The notes below the pieces were generated by a model, which ran no database searches, was not told where the DNA came from, and was given only the letters and a program-made list of their open reading frames with translations. From positions 21,492 through 85,491 of the forward strand of contig NZ_VRKO01000015.1 in assembly GCF_012271765.1 (NCBI RefSeq): 64,000 nucleotides of DNA, in the 5' to 3' direction. How positions within the stretch are numbered: position 1 is the first letter of the stretch; each line of letters begins with the position of its first letter. Below, piece by piece: positions 54,908 to 63,665 of this stretch. The position numbers were made by a program, and so were the translations under genes. This DNA is from Erwinia rhapontici. Lineage in GTDB: Bacteria; Pseudomonadota; Gammaproteobacteria; Enterobacterales; Enterobacteriaceae.

Positions 54908-55870
54908 ATGTTGAAGCTCAAAGCAGAGTTGAGAAAGGGTTTTGTTTACCTGCTCAAGAAAATGCCTTGGTCTTACCAGGATAAAATTTATTACTTTCAG
55001 AAATTCAAACGTATTCCCAATATCCGGGAACCCAAGTTGTTCAATGAGAAGATTCTGTATCGTAAATATGTCACTGGTGACCATGTGCGCTATGCCAATT
55101 TGTCTGATAAATTACTGGTCAGAGAATATATTGCCGACACTATCGGGGAAGATTATCTGATTCCGCTGATTCATCAGACCGATGACCCGATTTCGTTACT
55201 GAGTTTGCCGTCCCTGAAAAACACGGTGATCAAGCCGAATCACGGCTCAGGCATGGTGGAAATTGTGCTGGAAGAACCCGATTGCATCCAGAAACAACTG
55301 CTGATCAAGCGCTGCGATGAATGGTTGCATAAGGACTTCTCGCACCATGCGCGTGAGATTCACTACCGCTACATTAAGCCCTGCATTCTGGTTGAACAGT
55401 ACGTTGGTGATGGCAAGTTTGCCGCCGTTGACTACAAGTTTCATATGTTCAACAAGAAAGATGGCAACTTCGAGTACGTATTGCAGGTGATTTACAACCG
55501 GGTGGGCAGTGCTGCGTTGTCGATGAGCTTCTACGTCAACAACCTGAAGCAGAGCTTTTATAAAATCCGGGATACCGGTTTTGACATCAGTGCAGACAGC
55601 GAGACGCTGGAACGTGCGCTGGAACTGAGTAAGACGCTGGCAACGGATTTCGACTATGTGCGTGTTGATTGGTACATCCATGAAGGGCATATCTACTTCG
55701 GTGAGCTGACGTTTACGCCAGGCGCAGGTATGGTGACCGGACTGGAAAATGGTCTGAATCAGATCATGGGGGATATGTGGTTGCAGGATCGTAAAACGGC
55801 AGCGTTGCCGGAAGTCAAAGCGTCCAGCGATGTCCCTTTGCCGACCTCGGCGGTGCTAAAAAAGATATAA
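54908..55870 (+). CDS. TupA-like ATP-grasp protein for surface-polymer modification
   Basis: 320-residue cytoplasmic protein. NEKILYRKYVTGDHVRYANL, SDKLLVREYIADTIGEDYLI, VIKPNHGSGM and LVEQYVGDGKFAAVDYKFHM match the ATP-grasp family named after TupA of teichuronopeptide synthesis, thought to attach amino acids or similar groups to surface glycans. FDYVRVDWYIHEGHIYFGEL carries the acidic Mg-ATP residues. GAGG lies before the ATG, eight bases after the flippase stop. The pair suggests an amino-acid-decorated surface polymer. The substrate is unknown. Confidence 0.87.
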   Translation: MLKLKAELRKGFVYLLKKMPWSYQDKIYYFQKFKRIPNIREPKLFNEKILYRKYVTGDHVRYANLSDKLLVREYIADTIGEDYLIPLIHQTDDPISLLSLPSLKNTVIKPNHGSGMVEIVLEEPDCIQKQLLIKRCDEWLHKDFSHHAREIHYRYIKPCILVEQYVGDGKFAAVDYKFHMFNKKDGNFEYVLQVIYNRVGSAALSMSFYVNNLKQSFYKIRDTGFDISADSETLERALELSKTLATDFDYVRVDWYIHEGHIYFGELTFTPGAGMVTGLENGLNQIMGDMWLQDRKTAALPEVKASSDVPLPTSAVLKKI

Positions 55871-55888
55871 AAAGTGACAAATAACCTT

Positions 55889-55921
55889 CTGCCCGGTGAG
55901 TCAGGTCAGCTCTCCGGGCAG
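55889..55921. terminator. Hairpin between the ATP-grasp gene and yjcB
   Basis: CTGCCCGG (55889-55896) and CCGGGCAG (55914-55921), extended by GAG/CTC, form a stem between convergent genes. U-runs are weak on both sides. Confidence 0.6.
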
Positions 55922-55928
55922 ATGTCGC

Positions 55929-56210
55929 TTACGGCATCGGCCAGTCGGGAGGTGTGCGGCTCATCACTTCGACAAATACATCCTTGGTTATCGTCCAGAA
56001 GTTATGCAGATTATCCATGCTCAACGTAATGCCCAGCAGCCCGGTGACAAACCAGCATGACATACCGATACCAATACCGGTAAACGCGAACGCCATCACG
56101 TTGCGGCTGGCTTTGCGGCACTGCACATTAAAGGTGCTGGCAAGGAACATCATCACTGCACTGAGCAGCTCCCATCTCATGAGAATAACGCTGGTGGTAA
56201 TCGTAGCCAT
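55929..56210 (-). CDS. yjcB: YjcB-family inner-membrane protein
   Basis: 93-residue protein with two membrane helices. MATITTSVILMRWELLSAVM, MFLASTFNV, GIGMSCWFVTGLLGIT and the terminal TPPDWPMP closely match E. coli YjcB, also 93 residues. Function unknown. In E. coli yjcB lies next to ssb; here about 28 kb of accessory DNA separates them, so this gene marks the right edge of the insertion. A perfect CRP consensus lies 112 bp upstream. Confidence 0.92.
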   Translation of the reverse strand: MATITTSVILMRWELLSAVMMFLASTFNVQCRKASRNVMAFAFTGIGIGMSCWFVTGLLGITLSMDNLHNFWTITKDVFVEVMSRTPPDWPMP

Positions 56211-57022
56211 ATTGAAAACTCCGGGGTGATCGGTCCTGACAAACGGGATGCAACATCACCCGGAACGGAACGGGAGCTGCCAGGCTTGCTCCTTTCCGGT
56301 CTGACGCTCTGGTCATGGAAGTGTGACGGCGATCACATTATATCACCCGTTTTTCAAAACTGAACAAAATTTATACCTGGTATGGTAGTTTTTTTCGGTC
56401 AATCCAGGTGGGTTTACACTGACTCGCCAGGAGGGCAGGTGATAAATATATTATCGCTGATATCGAAAAATACAGATTAATCCGTATGCATAATATTATT
56501 TCTATGCCATGTGACCGATCTTTTTTCTGACCTTTTGTGCCATCGAATATCTAATTTAACTTAGGGTAAGATTAATTCTAATTGCGTATTGTTACGTGCT
56601 GTGATAACCCATTTTATCTGCAATTATTGAATGTATTTTTAAGTAAAAGTTGTTTTATATCATGATGTTATTTTCTGGTCTCTCCGTTAAATCTAAGTCA
56701 AATCAAACGGTTTAAGATGAATCTTACGCTATTTGAAGTTGTACAGACTATCGATGATCTGTAGGATTTTGCCAAACATTTCTCCCTGTTTATTATTTCC
56801 CGGAATTAATCCAGGGAGGGTTTTCTATTCCCGTAAATCATGCCCAAAAAACATTAACTAATAATACATCTGCAAACAGCAGAAAATAATAAAGGAGCCT
56901 GCGTGTCGTCTATTGGTCACTCCTGGCTTTCGGGTCTTTCACATCAAACATGATCGTGACGGGCAAATCACCCGTGTGGATGCCGGGCACGTTGTCCGCT
57001 GAACGGCGGAGGGGGAGTAAGC
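56211..57022. other. Regulatory region between yjcB and the diguanylate cyclase
   Basis: 812 bp, AT-rich, with no recognised full gene. It holds a perfect CRP site (56322-56337) and a possible 16-codon leader frame at 56903-56953 with a good ribosome binding site, discussed as a finding. Confidence 0.6.
56322..56337. promoter_or_regulatory. Perfect CRP consensus site upstream of yjcB
   Basis: TGTGA-CGGCGA-TCACA matches all ten fixed positions. Closest gene is yjcB (start 112 bp away on the minus strand); the cyclase gene starts 685 bp away. Confidence 0.65.
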
Positions 57023-58327
57023 ATGAAGATCAGGCAAAACGAGGCGGTGACAGTGGCGCGTGAATTACCGACCATGCGCCAGTCATTTCAACGCATTCAT
57101 CTGGTGATTATCGTGGTGTCGCTGCTGTTCAGCGGGTTGTCGCTTTCTGCGCTGTCGATGTATGTGCTGCGCAGCTATGCGGAAAACAATATCCAGCTGG
57201 TCGCGGCCAGCGTTAGTTACAGCGCCCGGACAGCGGTGCTACAGAACGATTCAGCAACCGCAGAGAGTATTCTGCGTGACATGGGGACGCGTACGGAGTT
57301 TGCGGTCGGGCGCGTATATCGTGCTGATCAGCAGCTGCTGGCCCAATGGCAGGCACCGGGCGGCGAAGATCCCCGCGGCGCCGGTGCCGTTGTGGCTCGC
57401 TGGCTGTTCCCTCAGCCGGTGAGCGCACCCGTGATGCATAATAATCAGGAAGTCGGCCGGGTGTGGATCAGCGGTGATGCCTCACGCGTTCTACATTATC
57501 TGGGGCAGGCGCTGCTGTGGCTGGGCGGCAGTCTGTTGATTACCGCCATGCTGGCGATCTACCTGGCGCGGCGGATGCATGCCGGCATTTTACAGGGGCT
57601 GCAAAATATTGCCTCCGTCGCACATGATGTGCGCAAACGGCGTGCTTTCTCCCTGCGCGTACCGTCGTCCTCGATTGCCGAGCTGGATAAACTGAGCGGT
57701 GATTTCAACAGCCTGCTCGATGAGCTGGACCAGTGGCAGCGGCATCTGACCAGTGAGAATGACTCGCTGACACACCAGACGCTGCATGACACGTTGACCG
57801 GGCTGCCTAACCGTAAAGCCTTTGAGCAACATTTACAGGCGCTGATGGACGACCCGGAAACCCGCCAGCAGGCCAGTGTGCTGTTTATCGACGGTGACCG
57901 TTTTAAGCAGGTGAATGACTGCTACGGTCACGCCGCCGGCGATCATGTGCTGATGGTCACAGCCCAGCGTCTGCGTGAGCGCCTGCGTAAAGGCGATCTG
58001 GTGGCACGCCTGGGCGGCGATGAGTTTGCTGTGGTGCTATCGACGGTCGAACGGGAGGAGCAGGTGGCTCAGGTGGCGCGCGATATTATTGAAGCAATGC
58101 AGCCGCCCATCGTGCTGCCGGAAGGCGCGCGGGTGGTGCAGTCGTTAAGCGTGGGTGTGGCGCTGGCAAAAAACCACAGCTCCCCGGAAGCACTGATTGC
58201 GCAGGCTGATGCGGCGATGTATCACATTAAAGAGCTGGGCGGCGGCTGGTACTTATCACCGTCTTACTGGGGGCAGGAAATACCCGGCTTGCCACCGCAG
58301 GTGGCGGTGGCAACGGGTCGTCATTAG
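57023..58327 (+). CDS. Membrane diguanylate cyclase, DgcN/YfiN-like architecture
   Basis: 434-residue inner-membrane signalling enzyme that makes cyclic di-GMP. Order: membrane helix (about 26-48), periplasmic CHASE8-like region (about 50-155), second helix (about 157-178), HAMP (about 179-235), GGDEF domain (about 250-410). The active site is GGDEF at 331-335, and the inhibitory I-site RKGD is at 322-325, the correct five residues upstream, so product feedback is likely. The layout, including WLFPQPVSAPVMHNNQEVG, resembles E. coli DgcN. GGGGGAG supports the ATG. E. coli has the EAL phosphodiesterase PdeC in this slot. Confidence 0.9.
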   Translation: MKIRQNEAVTVARELPTMRQSFQRIHLVIIVVSLLFSGLSLSALSMYVLRSYAENNIQLVAASVSYSARTAVLQNDSATAESILRDMGTRTEFAVGRVYRADQQLLAQWQAPGGEDPRGAGAVVARWLFPQPVSAPVMHNNQEVGRVWISGDASRVLHYLGQALLWLGGSLLITAMLAIYLARRMHAGILQGLQNIASVAHDVRKRRAFSLRVPSSSIAELDKLSGDFNSLLDELDQWQRHLTSENDSLTHQTLHDTLTGLPNRKAFEQHLQALMDDPETRQQASVLFIDGDRFKQVNDCYGHAAGDHVLMVTAQRLRERLRKGDLVARLGGDEFAVVLSTVEREEQVAQVARDIIEAMQPPIVLPEGARVVQSLSVGVALAKNHSSPEALIAQADAAMYHIKELGGGWYLSPSYWGQEIPGLPPQVAVATGRH

Positions 58328-58332
58328 CCGCG

Positions 58333-58758
58333 TTAGCTACAAGTCGGGCAGGATTTTTCACTGACCCGCTGGCTGAAGCTGCTGGTGGCATAGTCGCTAC
58401 AGTCGAATGTCCAGCTGCTGCGCTTCAGGGATGCATGGCGCATGGTGTGACGATAGGCGGTCGGTGTCTGTGAAAACTGGCGGCGAAACACGCGTGAAAA
58501 CGTCTGTTGGGAGTCATAACCGTACTGCATGGCAATATCGAACACCGGACGTTGCGTCAGGCGCAGCGCTTCGGCGGCCAGCGTCAGACGGCGTTCACGA
58601 ATGTATCCACCCAGCGTCTGTTTCGTCACGGAACGGAACATACGCTGCAAATGCCACTTCGAATAGCCTGATTTTGCCGCCACTTCATCAATCGACAGAG
58701 TCTTTTCCAGATTGTTGTCGATCCAGTCAGTCAGGGTGCTGATGATGTCGTCATGCAT
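58333..58758 (-). CDS. soxS: SoxS-like AraC-family regulator with a C-terminal extension
   Basis: 141-residue transcription activator of the superoxide response. Residues 1-107 match SoxS: LSIDEVAAKSGYSKWHLQRM (first helix-turn-helix), GGYIRERRLTLAAEALR, and QYGYDSQQTFSRVFRRQFSQ (second). The start MHDD at 58758 is supported by alignment; longer frames run into the promoter. E. coli SoxS stops at about residue 107; here the protein continues for some 34 residues to a terminal SCPTCS, including three Cys. Expression is driven by oxidised SoxR through the sox box between the two genes. Confidence 0.9.
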   Translation of the reverse strand: MHDDIISTLTDWIDNNLEKTLSIDEVAAKSGYSKWHLQRMFRSVTKQTLGGYIRERRLTLAAEALRLTQRPVFDIAMQYGYDSQQTFSRVFRRQFSQTPTAYRHTMRHASLKRSSWTFDCSDYATSSFSQRVSEKSCPTCS

Positions 58759-58821
58759 ACACTTTTTCTCCCAGGTCTCTGCGTCAATAGGTCGCGAACT
58801 CAATGGAGGCTGAGTATAATT

Positions 58822-58839
58822 CCTCAAGTTAACTTGAGG
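58822..58839. promoter_or_regulatory. SoxR-binding sox box in the soxS/soxR intergenic region
   Basis: CCTCAAGTTAACTTGAGG is a perfect 18-bp palindrome identical to the known sox box. It lies 63 bp upstream of soxS and 11 bp before soxR, consistent with SoxR activating soxS and limiting its own transcription. Confidence 0.96.
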
Positions 58840-58850
58840 TAAAGCGCTAA

Positions 58851-59318
58851 ATGAAAAAAAGTATGAGTAACGCCAGCAAGCGCGAACTAACCCCCGGCGA
58901 TGTGGCACGGCGTTGCGGTGTGGCGGTTTCGACGCTTCATTTTTATGAAAGCAAAGGATTAATTAGCAGTTTCCGCAACCCCGGAAATCAACGGCGCTAC
59001 ACGCGTGATGTGCTGAGGCGTGTGGCGGTGATCAAGATTGCCCAGCGTATCGGCATCCCACTTGCGACTATCAGCGACAGCCTGATGCAGTATTCCCCGG
59101 GCAAGCGCATGACGACAAAAGAGTGGGCGGTGCTGTCGCAACAGTGGCGTGACGAACTGGACAGACGCATTGAAACGTTGACGCACCTGCGCGACGATCT
59201 GGACGGCTGCATCGGCTGTGGTTGTTTGTCGATGGAAGACTGCCCGCTGCGTAACCCGAACGACCGCCTGAGCGAGCAGGGCACTGGGGCGATACTGTTG
59301 GATGTGAAGAGCGTTTGA
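58851..59318 (+). CDS. soxR: Redox-sensing transcriptional activator SoxR
   Basis: 155-residue MerR-family sensor of redox-cycling compounds. The winged helix is [20 protein letters not shown] with [20 protein letters not shown]; a dimerisation helix follows. The [2Fe-2S] cluster ligands are in [12 protein letters not shown]. Oxidation of the cluster switches on soxS. The start at 58851 fits the family length; an ATG four codons later lacks a better ribosome binding site. It is divergent from soxS, as in other enterics, and upstream of a GST gene. Confidence 0.97.
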   Translation: MKKSMSNASKRELTPGDVARRCGVAVSTLHFYESKGLISSFRNPGNQRRYTRDVLRRVAVIKIAQRIGIPLATISDSLMQYSPGKRMTTKEWAVLSQQWRDELDRRIETLTHLRDDLDGCIGCGCLSMEDCPLRNPNDRLSEQGTGAILLDVKSV

Positions 59319-59344
59319 CTATACTCAGGCTTTAAGGAGCGAAT

Positions 59345-60007
59345 ATGATCACCGTACACCATCTGAATAATTCGCGATCGCAGCGCGTGCTGTGGTTGCT
59401 GGAAGAGTTGAACGTGCCCTATCAGATCAAACGTTATCAGCGTGAAGCGAGCATGCTGGCACCTGAGGCCCTGAAAAAAGTCCATCCGCTAGGTAAATCT
59501 CCGGTAATTACCGATGGCAATCGTGTGGTGGCCGAATCCGGCGCGATCCTGGAGTATCTGGAAGCGCAGTATGACGCTGAAGGTCTGCTGAAACTTTTCG
59601 ATGAAGAAGAGGTGATTCAGTCGCGCTACTGGCTGCACTATGCGGAAGGGTCACTGATGCCGCTGCTGGTAATGAAACTGATTTTTAGCCGGATGGGCAA
59701 AGCCCCGGTGCCCTGGCTGTTACGTCCCATCGGCAGCGCCTTTGGTCAAGGGGTTCAGAAGGGCTACCTCGACCCGCAGATCACCACCCATCGCCAGTTC
59801 ATCGAACAGCATCTTGCCCAAAATGAATGGTTCGCCAGTAGCCGCTTCAGTATTGCGGATGTGCAGATGAGTTTTCCGCTGCAGGCGCTCACCGCGCGCG
59901 GTGGCGCGGCCGACAGCCCGGCGATTCAGGCCTGGTTGCAGAAGGTGCAAAGCCGTGCGGCCTGGCAGCGTGCGCTACAACAGGGCGGTGAGGTCCGTCT
60001 CGACTGA
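59345..60007 (+). CDS. Glutathione S-transferase family protein
   Basis: 220-residue cytoplasmic GST. The thioredoxin-fold N-terminal domain has SRSQRVLWLLEELNVPYQIK, HPLGKSPVIT and the ESGAILEYLEAQY glutathione-binding segment; the C-terminal helical domain has FSIADVQMSFPL. It differs clearly from GstA at 49300. AAGGAG precedes the ATG, 26 bp after soxR, so it may be read with soxR. A role in oxidative or electrophile defence is plausible; substrate unknown. Confidence 0.9.
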   Translation: MITVHHLNNSRSQRVLWLLEELNVPYQIKRYQREASMLAPEALKKVHPLGKSPVITDGNRVVAESGAILEYLEAQYDAEGLLKLFDEEEVIQSRYWLHYAEGSLMPLLVMKLIFSRMGKAPVPWLLRPIGSAFGQGVQKGYLDPQITTHRQFIEQHLAQNEWFASSRFSIADVQMSFPLQALTARGGAADSPAIQAWLQKVQSRAAWQRALQQGGEVRLD

Positions 60008-60464
60008 ATGCTTTTCTTTTCTTGAGTGACAAACGTTTCAACTCGCAACCGTCGGCAGGCCGTCATAAGAAAGCGCTATTAGAGTGCGCACGGCACTGCC
60101 GTTACCCTCATAAGCGTTGATAGCAGACGTGTGTGCAAATCAATAATTATGCAAATTTATGCGTGAAGAAGTGTTGAAAATGCACCATTAAACACAGGAT
60201 AATCGTTTGCGCAGGAATACTCGTCATACTTCAAGCCGCAGATGCGTTGGCGTTGCCCGCCTGCGACGCGAATGATATCGAGTATCAGCACAGCAATTAG
60301 GCGGTTTTTTGCGTGGAATAGTAAACGTTTGCCTTTATCCGGTCTGCGCCTCGCCCTGAGGTTTTTGTACCGCGTATATTGCGCCAGGGATGCAAACGTC
60401 GACTACCGCTGGGAAACAGGGGTACCACGCAGCGATAACTCATAAGAAATCTCAGGGGATTACG
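60008..60464. other. Regulatory region upstream of ghxP
   Basis: 457 bp with no gene on either strand. It contains a PurR-type box (60319-60334) and a weaker second match near 60200-60213. Confidence 0.6.
60319..60334. promoter_or_regulatory. PurR-type box upstream of ghxP
   Basis: Reading the minus strand, AGGCAAACGTTTACTA matches the PurR consensus ANGCAANCGNTTNCNT at all but the last fixed position. It lies about 130 bp before the purine permease gene. Confidence 0.55.
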
Positions 60465-61814
60465 ATGTCAGCTCCTTCTCAACCGGCCAGCGGCTCTTTA
60501 GACGCCTGGTTCAAAATTTCTGCGCGCGGTAGTAGCGTCCGTCAGGAAATCCTGGCCGGTCTTACGACCTTCCTGGCGATGGTCTATTCCGTGATTGTGG
60601 TGCCCTCGATGCTGGGCAAAGCAGGTTTCCCGCCGACGGCGGTCTTTGTGGCGACCTGCCTGGTGGCCGGTTTTGGTTCACTGCTGATGGGGTTGTGGGC
60701 CAATCTGCCGCTGGCGATTGGCTGCGCGATCTCGCTGACGGCATTCACCGCCTTTAGCCTGGTGCTGGGCCAGCAGATCAGCGTACCGGTTGCGCTGGGT
60801 GCGGTGTTCCTGATGGGCGTCCTGTTTACCCTGATCTCTGCAACCGGCATTCGAGCCTGGATATTGCGTAACCTGCCGATGGGCGTGGCGCACGGCACGG
60901 GCGTGGGCATCGGCCTGTTCCTGCTGCTGATTGCCGCTGACGGTGTGGGCCTGGTGGTGAAAAACCCGGGGCCTGGCCTGCCGGTTGCGTTGGGTCACTT
61001 CCCCTCTTTCCCGGTGGTGATGACGCTGGTCGGGCTGGCGGTGATTTTTGGTCTGGAGAAGCTGCGTGTGCCAGGTGGCATCCTGCTGACGATTATTGCC
61101 ATCTCGGTGTTTGGCCTGATCTTCGACCCGGCGGTGACCTATCAGGGGTTGTTCGCGATGCCAAGCCTGAGCGATGCGCAGGGTAACTCGCTGGTGTTTA
61201 GCCTGGATATCCTTGGGGCATTAAAACCGGCGGTGCTGCCAAGCGTGCTGGCGCTGGTGATGACGGCGGTATTTGATGCCACCGGCACCATCCGTGCAGT
61301 CGCCGGGCAGGCGAACCTGCTGGATAAAGACAACCAGATTATCAATGGCGGCAAGGCCCTGACGACGGACTCACTGAGCAGCATTTTCTCAGGTCTGGTC
61401 GGTGCGGCCCCGGCAGCCGTTTACATTGAGTCGGCAGCCGGAACGGCAGCAGGCGGTAAAACGGGTCTGACAGCCATCGTGGTCGGTGTGCTGTTCCTGA
61501 TGATCCTGTTCCTGTCGCCGCTGGCGTACCTGGTTCCGGGTTATGCTACCGCACCTGCGCTGATGTATGTCGGCCTGCTGATGTTAAGCAACGTTTCTAA
61601 AATCGATTTCAGTGATTTTGTTGATGCGATGTCTGGCCTGCTGGCCGCCGTCTTTATCGTTCTGACCTGTAACATCGTTACCGGTATTATGCTCGGTTTC
61701 GGTTCACTGGTGATTGGCCGCATCTTTGCCGGTGAATGGCGCAAGCTGAATGTGGGCACCGTGCTTATTGCGGTAGCGCTGGTCGCTTTCTATGCCTGCG
61801 GTTGGGCGATATAA
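60465..61814 (+). CDS. ghxP: Guanine/hypoxanthine permease GhxP
   Basis: 449-residue NCS2-family H+ symporter for guanine and hypoxanthine, the same length as E. coli GhxP (YjcD). [20 protein letters not shown], the [20 protein letters not shown] segment, [20 protein letters not shown] and [20 protein letters not shown] are diagnostic, with about fourteen helices. The start at 60465 has AGGGGAT upstream; earlier in-frame codons extend into the leader without support. A PurR-type box upstream fits control by purine supply. It lies between soxR-GST and yjcE as in E. coli. Confidence 0.95.
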   Translation: MSAPSQPASGSLDAWFKISARGSSVRQEILAGLTTFLAMVYSVIVVPSMLGKAGFPPTAVFVATCLVAGFGSLLMGLWANLPLAIGCAISLTAFTAFSLVLGQQISVPVALGAVFLMGVLFTLISATGIRAWILRNLPMGVAHGTGVGIGLFLLLIAADGVGLVVKNPGPGLPVALGHFPSFPVVMTLVGLAVIFGLEKLRVPGGILLTIIAISVFGLIFDPAVTYQGLFAMPSLSDAQGNSLVFSLDILGALKPAVLPSVLALVMTAVFDATGTIRAVAGQANLLDKDNQIINGGKALTTDSLSSIFSGLVGAAPAAVYIESAAGTAAGGKTGLTAIVVGVLFLMILFLSPLAYLVPGYATAPALMYVGLLMLSNVSKIDFSDFVDAMSGLLAAVFIVLTCNIVTGIMLGFGSLVIGRIFAGEWRKLNVGTVLIAVALVAFYACGWAI

Positions 61815-61989
61815 TTCTGTTTCGGGGCCGGGATCGCTGGCCCCACCTTAAGATGACACTGATTTTCCCTTCCTAACGCACATCCTGTTTTTCATCGTCT
61901 CCCTAATTTGCTTTACTATCTACCAGGGTATTCGCTATCAATGTCTGCCTGTGTTTAAAGCCTATCGGAAGACGTATAAAAAGGATCGC

Positions 61990-63639
61990 ATGGAAATTTT
62001 CTTTACCATTCTCATTTTGACGCTGGTTGTGTCGCTGTCAGGCGTCGCCGCGCGTATTATTCCCTTTCAAATTCCTTTGCCTCTGGTGCAAATCGCTATG
62101 GGCGCGTTGCTCGCCTGGCCAACGTTTGGTCTGCATGTCGATTTTGATCCGGAGCTGTTTTTAGTGCTGTTTATCCCGCCGCTGCTGTTTGCTGACGGCT
62201 GGAAAACCCCGACCAGTGAGTTTCTGCGCCACGGGCGCGAGATCCTTGGCCTGGCGCTGGTGCTGGTGCTGATTACCGTTGTCGGGATTGGCTACCTGAT
62301 TTACTGGCTGGTGCCGGGTATTCCGCTGCTGTCTGCCTTTGCACTGGCGGCCGTGTTGTCACCGACCGATGCCGTGGCGCTCTCCGGTATTGTCGGCGAG
62401 GGACGCATTCCGAAAAAAATTATGGGGATACTGCAAGGCGAAGCGTTGATGAACGACGCATCCGGCCTGGTGTCGCTGAAGTTCGCCGTCGCCGTGGCGA
62501 TGGGCACGATGGTGTTTACCGTGTCCGGGGCCTCGCTGGAATTCGCCAAAGTGGCGATAGGTGGCCTGCTGGCAGGTATCGCAATCTGCTGGTTATACGG
62601 TAAATCACTGCGCCTGTTCAGCCGCTGGAGTGGCGATGATCCGGCCACGCAGACCGTGCTGCTGCTGCTGCTGCCGTTTGCGTCTTATCTGATTGCCGAA
62701 CATATCGGTGTGTCCGGCATTCTTGCGGCGGTTGCCGCCGGGATGACCATTTCACGCTCCGGGATTATCCGTCAGGCGCCGCTGGCTATGCGCCTGCGTG
62801 CTAACAGCGTCTGGCAGATGCTGGAATTCGTGTTTAACGGCATGGTCTTCCTGATGCTGGGCCTGCAACTGCCAGGCATTCTGGAAATCTCCGTGCGTCA
62901 GGCGGATGCTGACCCGAATGTTGAGCTGTGGGTGCTGTTTGCCTCGGTGGTGCTGATCTATATGGCGTTGATGGTCGTGCGTTTTGGCTGGCTGTGGACC
63001 ATGCGCTTTATCAGCCGTACGGCGTTAAAAAAACGTCCGATGGAGTTTTCCAGCTACTCGACGCGTGAGCTGCTGATTGCTTCCTTCGCCGGGGTACGCG
63101 GCGCGATTACCCTGGCCGGTGTGTTGTCGATTCCGCTGTTGCTGAGTAACGGAAATGATTTCCCGGCGCGTTATGAGCTGGTGTTCCTGGCGACCGGGGT
63201 GATCCTGTTCTCGCTGTTGGTGGGGGTGGTCATGCTGCCGCTGCTGCTGCGAGGCGTTGAAGGGATCGACAAAGCGGGCCACCGCCGTGAGCTACAGATG
63301 GCGCGTGCGACGATGGCGAGTGTTGCCATCGACAGTCTGCATAAGATGGAAGAACGTCTGATGGTCGACACGGAAGAGAACATCGACCCCGAGCTGTTGA
63401 AAGAAGTCAGTTCAAGGGTGATGGGCAATCTGCGTCGTCGTGTGGATGGCAAAGAGGATATGGAACGTGCGCTGTTTGCCGAAAACCTTGAGCGACGTTT
63501 CCGTCTGAGCGCTCTGCGTTCTGAGCGCGCGGAGTTGTATCACCTGCGAGCCACGCAGCAAATCAGTAATGAGACGATGCAGAAGCTGTTGCACGATCTC
63601 GACCTGCTGGAAACGCTGTTGATCGAGAAAGAGGAATAA
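61990..63639 (+). CDS. yjcE: Predicted Na+/H+ antiporter YjcE (CPA1 family)
   Basis: 549-residue inner-membrane monovalent cation:proton antiporter, identical in length to E. coli YjcE. VVSLSGVAARIIPFQIPLPL, ALAAVLSPTDAVALSGIVGE, LMNDASGLVSLKFAVAVAMG (Asn-Asp ion-binding core) and SFAGVRGAITLAGVLSIPLL are conserved, followed by a charged cytoplasmic tail of about 110 residues. The ATG at 61990 follows AAGGAT; a GTG thirteen codons upstream is less likely. Ion specificity is not proven. A tandem palindromic array follows. Confidence 0.95.
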   Translation: MEIFFTILILTLVVSLSGVAARIIPFQIPLPLVQIAMGALLAWPTFGLHVDFDPELFLVLFIPPLLFADGWKTPTSEFLRHGREILGLALVLVLITVVGIGYLIYWLVPGIPLLSAFALAAVLSPTDAVALSGIVGEGRIPKKIMGILQGEALMNDASGLVSLKFAVAVAMGTMVFTVSGASLEFAKVAIGGLLAGIAICWLYGKSLRLFSRWSGDDPATQTVLLLLLPFASYLIAEHIGVSGILAAVAAGMTISRSGIIRQAPLAMRLRANSVWQMLEFVFNGMVFLMLGLQLPGILEISVRQADADPNVELWVLFASVVLIYMALMVVRFGWLWTMRFISRTALKKRPMEFSSYSTRELLIASFAGVRGAITLAGVLSIPLLLSNGNDFPARYELVFLATGVILFSLLVGVVMLPLLLRGVEGIDKAGHRRELQMARATMASVAIDSLHKMEERLMVDTEENIDPELLKEVSSRVMGNLRRRVDGKEDMERALFAENLERRFRLSALRSERAELYHLRATQQISNETMQKLLHDLDLLETLLIEKEE

Positions 63640-63665
63640 CTGCGCATCGGCGGTCCCGTGCGTTT

